Below the pieces are notes generated by a model. That model was not told the origin of the DNA. It did no database searches and worked only from the letters and a program-made list of their open reading frames with translations. A DNA stretch of 64,000 nt from Sphingopyxis macrogoltabida (GTDB taxonomy: Bacteria > Pseudomonadota > Alphaproteobacteria > Sphingomonadales > Sphingomonadaceae): assembly GCF_001307295.1 (NCBI RefSeq), contig NZ_CP012701.1, positions 124,001 to 188,000 on the forward strand, given 5' to 3'. A program made the position numbers and the translations under genes. This document shows, in pieces, positions 55,198 to 64,000 of this stretch. Numbering within the stretch: position 1 is the first letter of the stretch; each line of letters begins with the position of its first letter.

Positions 55198-55956
55198 TCA
55201 GCCTGCGATAATTCCGGCCTTGTCTGCGGGTGTTTCAACCGGCAGATCTTTCTCGACCCGCTCGGAATAGCGATCAACCAGCACTTCGGCGTGCGGGCGC
55301 AAAAGCACAGTGAAACGCACCAGTTCCTCCATCACGTCGACGATGCGGTCGTAGTAAGCGGAAGGCTTCATCCGCCCGGCTTCGTCAAATTCCTCGTAAG
55401 CTTTGGCGACCGAGGATTGGTTGGGGATTGTCACCATCCGCATCCACCGGCCCAGCACCCGCAAGGTGTTCACGGTGTTGAAGCTCTGCGATCCGGCGTT
55501 GACCTGCATCACCGCGAGGGTGCGGCCCTGCGTCGGACGCAGGCCCTTGTAGGCGAGTGGCAGGTGGTCGATCTGCGCCTTCATGATCCCGGTGATGGTG
55601 CCATGGCGTTCGGGGCTGCACCAAACCTGCGCTTCGGACCACAGCGAATGCTCGCGCAGTTCGTGCACCGCCGGGTGATCGTCGCCGCGCACCTGATCAG
55701 GCAATGGAAGGTCTGACGGATCGAAGATGCGCGTTTCGCAGCCAAAAAATTGTAGCAAGCGCGCCGCCTCCTCCACCGCGAGACGGGAGAAGGATCGCTC
55801 CCGCAGCGATCCGTAGAGCAGCAAAATACGCGGCGGCGGGTCGATGGCGCCTAACCCGCTCGCCGGATCGCGATGCAGGTATTCCGGACGCAGCGCCGGC
55901 AGGTGATCAGGATCGGGTAAGGCGCGCAGGCGGGTCATCGATGGGCTTTCGGTCAT
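55198..55956 (-). CDS. arsH: ArsH organoarsenical/NADPH oxidase
   Basis: A 252-residue flavoprotein: [14 protein letters not shown] (flavin phosphate loop), [20 protein letters not shown] and a VNAGSQSFN loop. ArsH oxidizes trivalent organoarsenicals and reduces quinones. The ATG at 55956 overlaps the acr3 stop by 4 bp. Last gene of the ars operon. Confidence 0.9.
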   Translation of the reverse strand: MTESPSMTRLRALPDPDHLPALRPEYLHRDPASGLGAIDPPPRILLLYGSLRERSFSRLAVEEAARLLQFFGCETRIFDPSDLPLPDQVRGDDHPAVHELREHSLWSEAQVWCSPERHGTITGIMKAQIDHLPLAYKGLRPTQGRTLAVMQVNAGSQSFNTVNTLRVLGRWMRMVTIPNQSSVAKAYEEFDEAGRMKPSAYYDRIVDVMEELVRFTVLLRPHAEVLVDRYSERVEKDLPVETPADKAGIIAG

Positions 55957-57023
55957 GCAGCGGGGAAACGGTCGCGCGTGCGATTGGCGAAGGCGACCAG
56001 CGACAACATCACCGGCACTTCGACCAGCACGCCGACGACCGTCGCCAGCGCCGCCCCGCTCGACAGCCCGAACAGGCCGATGGCGACTGCCACGGCCAGT
56101 TCGAAGAAGTTGGAGGTGCCGATCAGCGCGCAGGGTGCAGCGATATTGTGCGGCACCTTCCACGCCATCGCCGCGGCATAGGCGACCGCGAAGATGCCAT
56201 AGGACTGGATGATGATCGGGATTGCGATCAGCACGATCAGCAGCGGGTTGGACACAATCGTGCCCGCCTGAAACGCGAACAACAGCACCACCGTGGCCAG
56301 CAGGCCAATGATCGACCACGGCTTCAGCCGCGCGCTAAAGGCGTCCACCGCAGCCTCATCGCCGCCATGCGACGCGATCACCCGGCTCCGCATGATGGCC
56401 CCTGCCACCAGTGGCACGACGACATAAAGCACCACCGACAGCAGCAGCGTATCCCACGGCACCACAATGTCGGTCACGCCCAGCAGCAGCGCTACGATGG
56501 GTGCAAAGGCGACGATCATCACCAGATCATTCACCGATACCTGCACCAGGGTGTAGGCCGGGTCGCCCTTGGTCATCTGCGACCAGACGAACACCATCGC
56601 GGTGCAGGGCGCCGTGCCCAGCAGGATAAGGCCCGCGATGTATTGATCGGCATCGCCCTCGCTCATCAGCCCGGCATAGAGGTAATCGAAGAACAACACC
56701 GCCAGCGCTGCCATGGTGAACGGCTTGACCAGCCAATTGACCACCAGCGTGATCACCAAACCCTTGGGCTTGCGGCCGATGTCCTTGATGCTGCCGAAAT
56801 CGACGCCGACCATCATCGGGAAGATCATCGCCCAGATCAGCACTGCGACCACGAGATTGACCGAAGCGTATTCGAGCCCCGCCAGCACCCCGACCGCATC
56901 TGGCGCGACGAGCCCGAGGCCAAGCCCCGCCAGAATGGCGAGCAGCACCCAGACCGACAGGTAGCGTTCGAATGTGCCCAGCGGCGAAGCAGCCGGCGAA
57001 GGATTGGCGAAGGTCTGGTTCAT
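55953..57023 (-). CDS. acr3: ACR3 arsenite efflux transporter
   Basis: A 356-residue membrane transporter with about 10 hydrophobic segments. The arsenite-site Cys lies in [11 protein letters not shown] and the conserved Glu in [10 protein letters not shown]. It exports arsenite. The start ATG at 57023 overlaps the arsC stop (ATGA). Confidence 0.92.
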   Translation of the reverse strand: MNQTFANPSPAASPLGTFERYLSVWVLLAILAGLGLGLVAPDAVGVLAGLEYASVNLVVAVLIWAMIFPMMVGVDFGSIKDIGRKPKGLVITLVVNWLVKPFTMAALAVLFFDYLYAGLMSEGDADQYIAGLILLGTAPCTAMVFVWSQMTKGDPAYTLVQVSVNDLVMIVAFAPIVALLLGVTDIVVPWDTLLLSVVLYVVVPLVAGAIMRSRVIASHGGDEAAVDAFSARLKPWSIIGLLATVVLLFAFQAGTIVSNPLLIVLIAIPIIIQSYGIFAVAYAAAMAWKVPHNIAAPCALIGTSNFFELAVAVAIGLFGLSSGAALATVVGVLVEVPVMLSLVAFANRTRDRFPAA

Positions 57024-57448
57024 TTCACGCGCTGCCCAGATGCATCGACAACCTGTTCGCCGTCTTCCTTGACGAACGCTCCGCGCTGATCGGCGGGGAT
57101 CAGGTCGAGCACCTCTTCCGACGGACGGCACAGCTTCACGCCCAGCGGCGATATCACCAGCGGGCGGTTGATCAGGATCGGATGCGCCATCATCGCATCG
57201 ATCAGCTGAGCATCGGTGAGCGCAGGATCATCCAGCCCCAGCTCGGCAAACGGCGTGCCCTTTTCGCGCAGCAGGGCGCGGGGCGAAATGCCGGCACGAT
57301 CGATCAGGCTTTCCAGCAGCGCGCGCGAAGGCGGGGTCTTGAGGTATTCCACCACATGTGGCTCGATCCCGGCATTGCGGATCATCGCCAGCGTGTTGCG
57401 CGACGTGCCGCATTCGGGGTTGTGATAGATGACGATGTCAGTGCTCAT
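57020..57448 (-). CDS. arsC: Arsenate reductase, glutaredoxin-coupled type
   Basis: A 142-residue thioredoxin-fold ArsC with the [10 protein letters not shown] active site (Cys13) and the C-terminal [17 protein letters not shown] segment. It reduces arsenate using glutathione and glutaredoxin. It overlaps both neighbours by 4 bp. Confidence 0.93.
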   Translation of the reverse strand: MSTDIVIYHNPECGTSRNTLAMIRNAGIEPHVVEYLKTPPSRALLESLIDRAGISPRALLREKGTPFAELGLDDPALTDAQLIDAMMAHPILINRPLVISPLGVKLCRPSEEVLDLIPADQRGAFVKEDGEQVVDASGQRVK

Positions 57449-57966
57449 TGGGTGTCCTTTGCCCTAGCGCTGGCGCCTTCCTCGCGCCCGATTTCAGCAA
57501 GCTTGCCGCGCATCGCCATCTCGTCGATGCTCTTAATCGGCAGCATCAGGAACAGCTCGATCCGGCGCTTGAGATAGGTCAGCGCCTCCAGAAACGCCTT
57601 GCGCTGGCCTTCGCCTTCGACCGCGGCGGGATCTTCCACGCCCCAATGCGCGGTGATCGCCTTGCCGGGAAAGACCGGGCAGCTTTCGCCTGCGGCATTG
57701 TCGCACACGGTGAAGATGAAATCGAACTCGGGCGCGCCGGGCCGCGTGAATTCGTTCCAGCTTTTCGAGCGCAGGCCATCGGTCGCAAAGCCGAACCCGC
57801 CCAGCACTTCGATTGCCATGGGATGGACACCACCCTTGGGCTGGCTGCCGGCGCTATATGCGGCAAAGCGGCCTTCACCCAGCTTGTTCATCAGCGCTTC
57901 GCCCAAAATCGATCGGGCGGAATTGCCGGTGCACAGGAACAGCACATTGTAGACCTTGTCAGTCAT
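57445..57966 (-). CDS. arsC: Arsenate reductase, low-molecular-weight phosphatase type
   Basis: A 173-residue LMW protein-tyrosine-phosphatase-fold reductase: LFLCTGNSARS (Cys12) and CDNAAGESCPVF with two further Cys, the thioredoxin-coupled arrangement. A second ArsC type next to the glutaredoxin type gives redundancy in electron donor. Overlaps the next gene by 4 bp. Confidence 0.92.
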   Translation of the reverse strand: MTDKVYNVLFLCTGNSARSILGEALMNKLGEGRFAAYSAGSQPKGGVHPMAIEVLGGFGFATDGLRSKSWNEFTRPGAPEFDFIFTVCDNAAGESCPVFPGKAITAHWGVEDPAAVEGEGQRKAFLEALTYLKRRIELFLMLPIKSIDEMAMRGKLAEIGREEGASARAKDTQ

Positions 57967-57995
57967 TCGAACCTCGGTTGCAGGCTGGTTGAGAG

Positions 57996-58367
57996 TTACG
58001 GTTTGCAGGCCGTGATTTCGGAGAAGTCGGCGCACAGGCGCGGGTCACCCTGGCAGCAATCTTCCATCAGGAAGCCGAGCAGGCTTCGCATTCCGGCATA
58101 GTCGGCACGGTAACGGATCACGCGGCTTTCGCGTTCAGATGTGGCAAGGCCGGCCCGTTCCAGATTGGCGAGGTGATGCGACATCGTGGACGGAGGAACC
58201 CCGCAGCCTTGCGCGATTTCGCCGGCCATCATCCCGTCTGGTCCGGCTTTCACCAGCATGCGGAATACGGTCAGCCGCGTTTCATGGCCAAGCGCCTGAA
58301 GCGCATCGACAGCCCAGACCTGTTCGCCTTGCATCATCCGAATCCATGTTTGCTTTGAACTTGTCAT
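57996..58367 (-). CDS. arsR: ArsR-family repressor
   Basis: A 123-residue winged-helix repressor: GHETRLTVFRMLV, GVPPSTMSHHLANLERAGLA. The metal-binding site typical of classical ArsR is not in its usual place; a C-terminal CCQGDPRLC is the likely arsenite sensor. First gene of the operon; its operator lies upstream. Confidence 0.9.
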   Translation of the reverse strand: MTSSKQTWIRMMQGEQVWAVDALQALGHETRLTVFRMLVKAGPDGMMAGEIAQGCGVPPSTMSHHLANLERAGLATSERESRVIRYRADYAGMRSLLGFLMEDCCQGDPRLCADFSEITACKP

Positions 58368-58394
58368 AAAGCGCCTGTAGGGCCGTGCAATCTA

Positions 58395-58416
58395 TATTTC
58401 CGCTATCATCGAAATA
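58395..58416. promoter_or_regulatory. Candidate ArsR operator
   Basis: Inverted repeat TATTTC...GAAATA with a 10-base spacer, in the gap between arsR and the divergent phosphatase gene. Confidence 0.55.
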
Positions 58417-58430
58417 AGGATGTGCCGCCT

Positions 58431-59915
58431 ATGTCCCGCCCGCTCCTGACTGCCACCTTCTGCTTGTCGGCTCTGCTGACCGTCCCTGCGCTTGCGCAGC
58501 AAGCATCCAGCACGGCGGATTACCGCGCGCAGGGCGAAGCCGAACTGGCAGACCGTCTTGCAGCTGAGGAGCGGCCCGATCAGGCGCGCAATGTGATCAT
58601 CTTCATTGGCGACGGGATGGGCGTATCGACCCTTACGGCGGCCCGTATTCTGGCGGGCCAGACTGCGGGCGTTGACGGCGAATCCTTTGTCACGGCAATG
58701 GATCGGCTTGATCACACCGCGCTGGTAAAAACCTATTCGCACGATGGGCAGGTGTCCGACAGCGCTCCCACTGCAACCGCCATCCTGTCAGGGGTCAAAG
58801 CGCGCAACGGCGTCATTGGTGTGGGGCCTGAAGCGATCCTGGATGATTGCGCATCCGGCCTGGCCAACACTGTCCCCTCGGTGCTCGGTCTCGCGCAGGA
58901 GGCAGGTTATGCCACCGGGATTGTGACGACGACGAAGATCACCCACGCCACCCCTGCGGCAGGCTATGCGCATTCGTCGCAGCGCGATTGGGAAGCCGAT
59001 GCCGATATGCCTGCCGAAGCGATCGCCCAGGGTTGCCCCGACATTGCACGCCAGCTGGTCGAAGGTCCGGTTGGTCAGCGGCTTGACGTGGTGCTCGGCG
59101 GAGGGCGCAGCGCCTTCCTGCCTACCAGCGCTGCCGATCCCGAATATTCCGGCCGCACCGGCAGCCGCAAGGACGGCCGCGATCTGATCGCTGAATGGCA
59201 GCGCAGCCATACAGGCGGCACCTTCGTGTGGAACGCGGCGCAGCTTGCCAGCTACGATCCGGCCAGCGGTCAGCCCCTGCTCGGCTTGTTCGAGCCCAGC
59301 CACATGCAATACGAAGCCGACCGTGCAGCCGATACCGGCGGCGAGCCTTCGCTGGCGGACATGGTCGAATTGTCGATCCGGCGGCTTTCAGGGAAGGACG
59401 GCGGCTATGTGCTGCTGGTTGAAGGCGGACGGATCGATCACGCCCACCACGGCGGCAATGCCTACCGCGCGCTGACCGATGCGGCGGCGCTCGATGCAGC
59501 GGTGGCCCGCGCAATGAGTCTGGTTGATCTTGATGAGACGTTGATCGTCACGACCGCCGATCACAGCCACACCCTGACTATCAGCGGCTATCCCCAGCGC
59601 GGCAATCCGATCCTCGGCACGGTGGCGTTCGGCGAGCCGGTGAAAGCCCGTGACGGCAAGGGCTACACAACGCTCGGCTATGCCAACGGGCCGGGCGCCG
59701 TCGCCGGTGAACGCGCCGATCCGGCGGCGCAGGATACCGCTGCCCTGGATTACCGCCAGCAGGCAACCGTGCCGCTGTCGGGCGAAACCCATGCCGGGGA
59801 AGACGTCGCCGTGCGTGCATCCGGTCCGGGTGCAAATCTGTTCCGCGGGACGATGGAGCAGCAGACCATCTTTTACATCGTCAAGCGGGCGCTGTTTGGC
59901 GATAAGCCCAAGTGA
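58431..59915 (+). CDS. Periplasmic alkaline phosphatase
   Basis: A 494-residue PhoA-type phosphatase with a signal peptide (TATFCLSALLTVPALAQQ). Metal and catalytic motifs: IFIGDGMG, VSDSAPTATAI (Ser nucleophile), EGGRIDHAHHGG and TADHSHTL. It releases phosphate from esters outside the cytoplasm. It is divergent from arsR and may share its control region; arsenate and phosphate are chemical analogues, so the location is suggestive. The ATG at 58431 was chosen over an in-frame GTG. Confidence 0.88.
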   Translation: MSRPLLTATFCLSALLTVPALAQQASSTADYRAQGEAELADRLAAEERPDQARNVIIFIGDGMGVSTLTAARILAGQTAGVDGESFVTAMDRLDHTALVKTYSHDGQVSDSAPTATAILSGVKARNGVIGVGPEAILDDCASGLANTVPSVLGLAQEAGYATGIVTTTKITHATPAAGYAHSSQRDWEADADMPAEAIAQGCPDIARQLVEGPVGQRLDVVLGGGRSAFLPTSAADPEYSGRTGSRKDGRDLIAEWQRSHTGGTFVWNAAQLASYDPASGQPLLGLFEPSHMQYEADRAADTGGEPSLADMVELSIRRLSGKDGGYVLLVEGGRIDHAHHGGNAYRALTDAAALDAAVARAMSLVDLDETLIVTTADHSHTLTISGYPQRGNPILGTVAFGEPVKARDGKGYTTLGYANGPGAVAGERADPAAQDTAALDYRQQATVPLSGETHAGEDVAVRASGPGANLFRGTMEQQTIFYIVKRALFGDKPK

Positions 59916-59964
59916 CAGCATAAGATCGCGCCCGGCGCGCCATTTGATTTGCGTCAGACCGCAT

Positions 59965-60468
59965 ATGCGGGTCATCGCATATCCACCCGCTTTTGCCGCA
60001 GCACAGGCGGCCTATCCGGGGCTGGACGTGCGCCGGGTGCTGCTGCCGGGCAAGGAAAGCCCGGAGTTGCAACCGCACGGCGATTACAGAGCAGTGCTGG
60101 TGCGCCCGCGCGCCAACGCGGTGTGGGTCGATCCGGCAACAACCAAGGTGCTGCTGACCACTGACGGGCGCGACATGAAACTACACCAGCGCATTGGCGA
60201 GATGGCCGATCCGCTGCATTTCGGCGATTTCGGCGGGTATTGGACAAAGGTTCCGTGGTTCCTGTTTGGTCTGCTGCTGACCGGCCTTTCGCTATCCGGC
60301 GCAACCATCTATTCCCTGCGTATTGCCCGCGACTGCGGCGGCGAGGCACGGCTGGCGCAGTCCCTAGCCGGCATGTGGTGCGATCTGCCGCGCTGGAGTT
60401 GGGTATCGGCGGCCCTGATCGCAATTGGCTTTGCTCTGCTGCCCGCGTTGATCTGGCAACTGACCTAG
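59965..60468 (+). pseudogene. PepSY-type membrane protein, N-terminally truncated
   Basis: A 167-residue frame whose sequence (WVDPATTKVL, LHFGDFGGYWTKVPWFLFGLL) matches the C-terminal third of PepSY-TM proteins, which are normally over 350 residues. The N-terminal helices and PepSY domains are missing, so it is probably a remnant. It follows the phosphatase gene on the same strand. Confidence 0.6.
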
Positions 60469-60674
60469 TCTTCGCAATCGTTGGGCCGAGCAGCCCCCTT
60501 GATGCGTGTGGGAAGCGAATGGCAACAATGGGGTCGGAAACTGAATGGCAGATTTTTCTCGGCGAAGGCAGCTTCCTGCCGTTCAGCTTATGACGACGGA
60601 ACCAGCCAGGCAGCTTCTACGGGTTTTTCACCAGCAGCCGACATTCCGAAAACGACCCCAAGGCGGCCGTTCCG

Positions 60675-61052
60675 TTAAGGCTCTGCCTGCTGATAGTTGG
60701 ATGCTTCGCTGGCTTTCACCTCGTAACCCGACGGTGTAAGCACGAGATCGCGTGCCAGTGGGATTGTGCCACTGGGCATAACCGGCAATGAGGCGCTTGC
60801 GGGCCATACCTTTTTGATGTGTTCCACCAGTGTCTCGCGAAATCTGGCGGAACGATCTTGGTCTTCACCTCTGCGGAAAAAAATCCAGACACGGCCAACA
60901 TGGTCTTCGTGGTCCATGGCCGAGGCGATAACTTCCTCATCATCACCTCGCCACACTGAGGCATTTAGGGTGATGAGTGACACTTGGGAGCTGACCTCAA
61001 GTTCGCCCTTAGTGGCGGCATCCACATGAAAGTCTTCTGCCTCGGCAACCTC
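60675..61052 (-). pseudogene. Lipoprotein, C-terminal part (cut by IS256 copy 2)
   Basis: The C-terminal part of a gene interrupted at 61053. It continues from EDFHVDAATKGELEVS to the stop at 60675, with VLTPSGYEVKASEAS near the end. Joined with 62475-62635 through one 8-bp target repeat it restores a 176-codon frame. No recognised family. Confidence 0.75.
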
Positions 61053-62474
61053 GGTCGCGTCCGTCAAGGTGGTGTAATTTCGGCTGTGGCCGTGGGCCAT
61101 CGTCAGGCGGCTTTGGCGGTGATGTGTAGGGGCTGATTTTCCTCCTCGATCATGGGTTGGTTGAGTTCGGCCATGCCTTCGATCTGCATGTATCGGTGCT
61201 GGAGCTGCCACTCGTCGTTCTGCTCCATCAGCACAGCCCCGACGAGGCGGATGATGCTGTCTTCGTTCGGGAAGATTCCGACGACGTCGGCGCGGCGCTT
61301 GACCTCCTTGTTGAGCCGCTCGAGCGGATTGGTTGAGTGTAACTTCGTGCGGTGCTGGGTGGGGAAGCCGGTGTAGGCGAGCACGTCGGTTTCGGCCTCG
61401 TCCATGCAGGCGCCGAGCTTGGGCCAACGGGTGCGCAACTGGTCGGCGACCTGTCGCCAGACCTGCGTTGCGCTTTTCTGATCGGGCTGCAGGAAGACCT
61501 GGCGGATCGCGGCGGCGACGACAGTGTTCTGGCCCTTGGGCACATAGGACAGGGCATTGCGCATGAAGTGCACCCGGCAGCGCTGCCAGGTGGCGCCCAT
61601 GACGCGGGTGATCGCGCCCTTGAGGCCCTCGTGAGCATCGGAGATGACCAGCTTCACGCCGGTAAGACCGCGCCGAACAAGGTCCTTCAGGAAGTCGGAC
61701 CAGAAGACCTCCGCTTCCGAGGGGCCGATATGCAGGCCGACGATCTCGCGCCGGCCCTCGGTGTTGACGGCCATGGCGATTATTGCGGCAACGCTGATGA
61801 TCCGCCCGCCTTCGCGTACCTTGAGATAGGTGGCATCGAGCCAGAGATACGGCCATTCGCCGGTGAGCGGGCGTTTCAGAAAGGCATGGACGCGCTCGTC
61901 AATGTCCTTGCAAAGCTTGGAGACGGTGGACTTGGAGATGCCGGTCATGCCCATGGCCTGGACGAGTTCATCGACCCGCCGGGTGCTGACCCCGCCGATC
62001 CACGCTTCCTGGATCACCGCAACCAGCGCTTTCTCGACCATCTTGCGGGGCTCAAGGAAGCCCGGAAAATAGGACCCAGCACGCAGCTTGGGGATTTTCA
62101 GGTTCAGCGTGCCTACCCGGGTATCCAGCGAACGGTCGCGATAGCCGTTGCGCCAGGTCGCGCGCTCGCTGCTGCGTTCGTGGCGACCCGCGCCGATCAG
62201 GCCATCAACGTCGGCCTCCATGATCAGCTGCAGCACGTTCTCGGCGATGGTGCGCAAAAAATCCGGTTGGCCGCCCTTTGCAGCCAGCTCTTCGATCAGT
62301 AATCTGTCCTCGGTCATCGGGAACTCCTCTTCGTCACGGTTGAAGTGTGCAAACTCCACCATAACGATGAACCCGGTGGCCACCAGCGACGCCGCATTCC
62401 GGGGTGGGGCATGCCCCACCCCGGAATACACCATCGCCTACACCGGAAATTACACCACGAGCGCGGACGCTAAC
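61053..62474 (-). mobile_element. IS256-family insertion sequence, copy 2 (1422 bp)
   Basis: Same length and, by eye, the same sequence as copy 1 at 17680-19101. Flanked by 8-bp repeats GCAACCTC (61045-61052 and 62475-62482), so it is an independent insertion. It splits a lipoprotein gene. Confidence 0.95.
61103..62317 (-). CDS. IS256-family transposase (copy 2)
   Basis: A 404-residue DDE transposase identical to copy 1 by inspection, with the same three catalytic segments and the same start at MTEDRLLIEE. Intact. The palindrome upstream is at 62396-62427. Confidence 0.93.
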   Translation of the reverse strand: MTEDRLLIEELAAKGGQPDFLRTIAENVLQLIMEADVDGLIGAGRHERSSERATWRNGYRDRSLDTRVGTLNLKIPKLRAGSYFPGFLEPRKMVEKALVAVIQEAWIGGVSTRRVDELVQAMGMTGISKSTVSKLCKDIDERVHAFLKRPLTGEWPYLWLDATYLKVREGGRIISVAAIIAMAVNTEGRREIVGLHIGPSEAEVFWSDFLKDLVRRGLTGVKLVISDAHEGLKGAITRVMGATWQRCRVHFMRNALSYVPKGQNTVVAAAIRQVFLQPDQKSATQVWRQVADQLRTRWPKLGACMDEAETDVLAYTGFPTQHRTKLHSTNPLERLNKEVKRRADVVGIFPNEDSIIRLVGAVLMEQNDEWQLQHRYMQIEGMAELNQPMIEEENQPLHITAKAA

Positions 62475-62635
62475 GCAACCTCCGCCAGCAAAGCCAAGAA
62501 CTTTTGCTTATCCGCTTCAGTTGGGAGGGGGACTTCATAGGCAGCAACTGTCCGAGCACTCTCAGGTTGAGCAACGGGTCCACAAGCGGCGAGTGCACAC
62601 AGCAATAGGGAGAAAATGCGAGGCATCGAGGGCAT
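62475..62635 (-). pseudogene. Lipoprotein, N-terminal part (cut by IS256 copy 2)
   Basis: The signal part of the lipoprotein: MPRIFSLLLCALAACG with the lipobox LAAC, then FLALLAEVA, where the IS interrupts it. A nearby in-frame ATG at 62626 is the alternative start. See 60675-61052 for the restored frame. Confidence 0.75.
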
Positions 62636-62754
62636 CTTGCAGGGATTAATCTATCTCGGCAATGTCTGATTCCCACCCAATTGTTGCCGGTTCGGTGATC
62701 TTCGGACTTCGACAAAAGCGGCCATCGGAGCTTGCCCGACGGCCGCAATTATTG

Positions 62755-63390
62755 TCAGATCTCGATGCGCTCCGCCAGGACAAGAGCATCCTCAACGTCG
62801 ACCCCAAGATATCGGACCGTGTTCTCGATCTTGGAATGGCCAAGCAAAATTTGGACCGCCCGCAGATTTCCGGTTGTCCGGTAGATCATGGCTGCTTTGG
62901 TGCGCCGCATGGAATGAGTGCCGTAGTATTCACGCCGCAACCCGACCGCGGTGACCCATTCATCGACGAGGCGAGCATACTGCCGCGTGCTCATCGGTTG
63001 GCCGGAATGGATCCTGCTTGGGAACACAAAATCATCGAGGCTGCCGCCCCGTCGCAGCAACCATGTTGCCAGGCTCGTGCGGGCGTCCGCGGTAACTTCA
63101 AATTGTACGGGCCGCCCGGTCTTCCGCTGGATGATCATCGCGCGGTCGCGGACTTCAGAACCGGCCACGAGGTCGCCAATCTTGAGCTTCACCAGATCGC
63201 AGCCCCGCAGCTTGCTGTCGATCGCCAGGTCGAACAGCGCACGGTCGCGGAGCCGCTCCTCGCGATCAAGGAAGAACCGGATCGCCCAAATCTGCTTTTG
63301 GGTGAGCGGCCGCTTGGTGCCGACGGTTCTGCCGGCATTCCACACAACGCGGTTCTGCATGGCGGGGTCGAAGTGAGAATAGGTCATCAT
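62755..63390 (-). CDS. Tyrosine recombinase (phage-type integrase)
   Basis: A 211-residue tyrosine recombinase catalytic domain: LAIDSKLRGCDLV (first Arg), GTHSMRRTKAAMIY (H-x-x-R) and LLGHSKIENTVRYLGV (H...Y). It lacks the N-terminal arm-binding and core-binding domains of most integrases, so it is a short form, as in many plasmid-borne or Xer-like proteins. It may resolve dimers or move an integron-like unit. Next to it is a HigB/HigA pair. Confidence 0.8.
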   Translation of the reverse strand: MMTYSHFDPAMQNRVVWNAGRTVGTKRPLTQKQIWAIRFFLDREERLRDRALFDLAIDSKLRGCDLVKLKIGDLVAGSEVRDRAMIIQRKTGRPVQFEVTADARTSLATWLLRRGGSLDDFVFPSRIHSGQPMSTRQYARLVDEWVTAVGLRREYYGTHSMRRTKAAMIYRTTGNLRAVQILLGHSKIENTVRYLGVDVEDALVLAERIEI

Positions 63391-63617
63391 CTTTCTCCAT
63401 GGCCTTGATTGGCCAGGTAGAAAGAACGGGAAACAAAGGTGACTTTGCCTTTGACCGGGGCGAAGAATTGAGACCGTCCGATCTAGCGGGGCAGAATTAG
63501 CCTATCTCGGTCCGACACCATAACCTCTTGGCCAGTAAGCGCATTGTCGGTCACGCGGGATATCCGATAGAGGAAGTTCCAATGTGACTGCGATCATCGG
63601 CGACCCAGTTGAGCCTG

Positions 63618-63920
63618 CTATGCGGGCTCGCGCACGCGCTCGATAGAAATCGTCTCCGATCCGCTTTTGGCTTGCGCAAGATCATAGGTGGACTGCATCC
63701 GCAGCATGGTGGCAGCAGAGACGCCAAATGCCTTTTCGAAGCGGATCGCCATCTCCGGGGTTAGCGCAGCCCTGCCATTCAGCAAGCGGCTCAACGCAGG
63801 CCGAGTAACCTTGAGATGATCTGCGGTGCTCGACACATTCATGTTGTAAGGCTTCACGATCTCTTCGAGCAACCAAGGTCCCGGGTGGATCGCGAAGCTG
63901 TCATGGAGCTTGATAGCCAT
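63618..63920 (-). CDS. higA: HigA-family antitoxin
   Basis: A 100-residue antitoxin with the Xre-type HTH (STADHLKVTRPALSRLLNGRAA) after an IHPGPWLLEEIV N-terminus. It pairs with HigB, whose stop overlaps its ATG by one base. It represses the operon and neutralizes the toxin. Confidence 0.85.
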   Translation of the reverse strand: MAIKLHDSFAIHPGPWLLEEIVKPYNMNVSSTADHLKVTRPALSRLLNGRAALTPEMAIRFEKAFGVSAATMLRMQSTYDLAQAKSGSETISIERVREPA

Positions 63921-64000
63921 CAGTGATAGTCCTCCAGATCGAGATCAGCGACGGTGAGTTCGTCGAACATTGTGAATGTCAGGCGCCAATTTCGGGTTAC
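63920..64000 (-). CDS. higB: HigB-like toxin, C-terminal end (cut by window edge)
   Basis: Twenty-six residues at the window edge, ending NWRLTFTMFDELTVADLDLEDYH, the expected HigB end (mRNA interferase). The rest lies beyond base 64000. Confidence 0.7.
   Translation of the reverse strand, partial: VTRNWRLTFTMFDELTVADLDLEDYH

Noticed and set aside
55704-57089. 461-residue plus-strand frame opposite acr3
   Set aside because: His/Arg-rich shadow of a membrane transporter gene.
60675-61856. 393-residue frame crossing the left edge of IS256 copy 2
   Set aside because: It joins an out-of-frame part of the transposase to the lipoprotein remnant; no function can follow from it.

Overview
The window looks like accessory DNA of an alphaproteobacterium, most likely a member of the Sphingomonadales, carried on a large conjugative or mobilizable plasmid or an integrated relative of one. 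The pointers are high GC with strong G/C third positions, plasmid-type families (DUF736, DUF3768, DUF2493, DUF1173-like, ArdC, a ParB-like protein, a MobF relaxase), two GTTC-N7-GTTC sites that match the alphaproteobacterial LexA box, and an ACR3/ArsH arsenic operon. The taxonomic call is inference. I saw no rRNA, tRNA or CRISPR array.

Layout. (1) 1-9945 is defence- and repair-like: a type III Res-like helicase-nuclease, an SbcC/SbcD-like pair, an AAA_13 ATPase with CxxC and a PrrC/RloC-like R-x3-E...H signature, and a CoiA-like nuclease. (2) 10078-12679 holds a secreted SNase-like protein and small unknown genes. (3) 12690-20488 is a mobilization module in the order candidate oriT, ribbon-helix-helix protein, TraD, MobF relaxase, the same order as R388 oriT-trwA-trwB-trwC. 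TraD is cut in two by an IS256-family element. (4) 20489-24294 holds plasmid genes of unknown function. (5) 24461-32455 is chromosome-like cargo: Nudix, MFS, prfC with two small genes downstream, a frameshifted spermidine-synthase-like gene, and a SulP-Usp-DksA-cold-shock run. (6) 32858-52786 is plasmid backbone on the minus strand: ssb-like, PemK/Phd and RES/ParS toxin-antitoxin pairs, many DUF genes, ArdC and a large ParB-like protein. (7) 53164-60468 is cargo: APC permease, PAP2-like protein, arsRCC-acr3-arsH, alkaline phosphatase and a PepSY remnant. (8) The end has a second IS256 copy inside a lipoprotein gene, a tyrosine recombinase and a HigB/HigA pair cut by the window edge.

The most striking event is at 38319-43663. 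An IS1380-family transposase lies with an acyl-CoA synthetase gene and a truncated M13 peptidase gene between two copies of the 5-bp target repeat GGTAG, inside a GHKL ATPase-like gene. Joining the two host pieces through one GGTAG copy restores a continuous 557-codon frame. The structure fits ISEcp1-style one-ended transposition that captured flanking DNA. The same joining test restores TraD (798 codons) and a lipoprotein (176 codons) at the two 1422-bp IS256 copies.

Seven minus-strand backbone genes share a purine-rich G-tract box 24-46 bases upstream of their starts, several with a hairpin beside the ribosome binding site. This may be a shared control element of the backbone.
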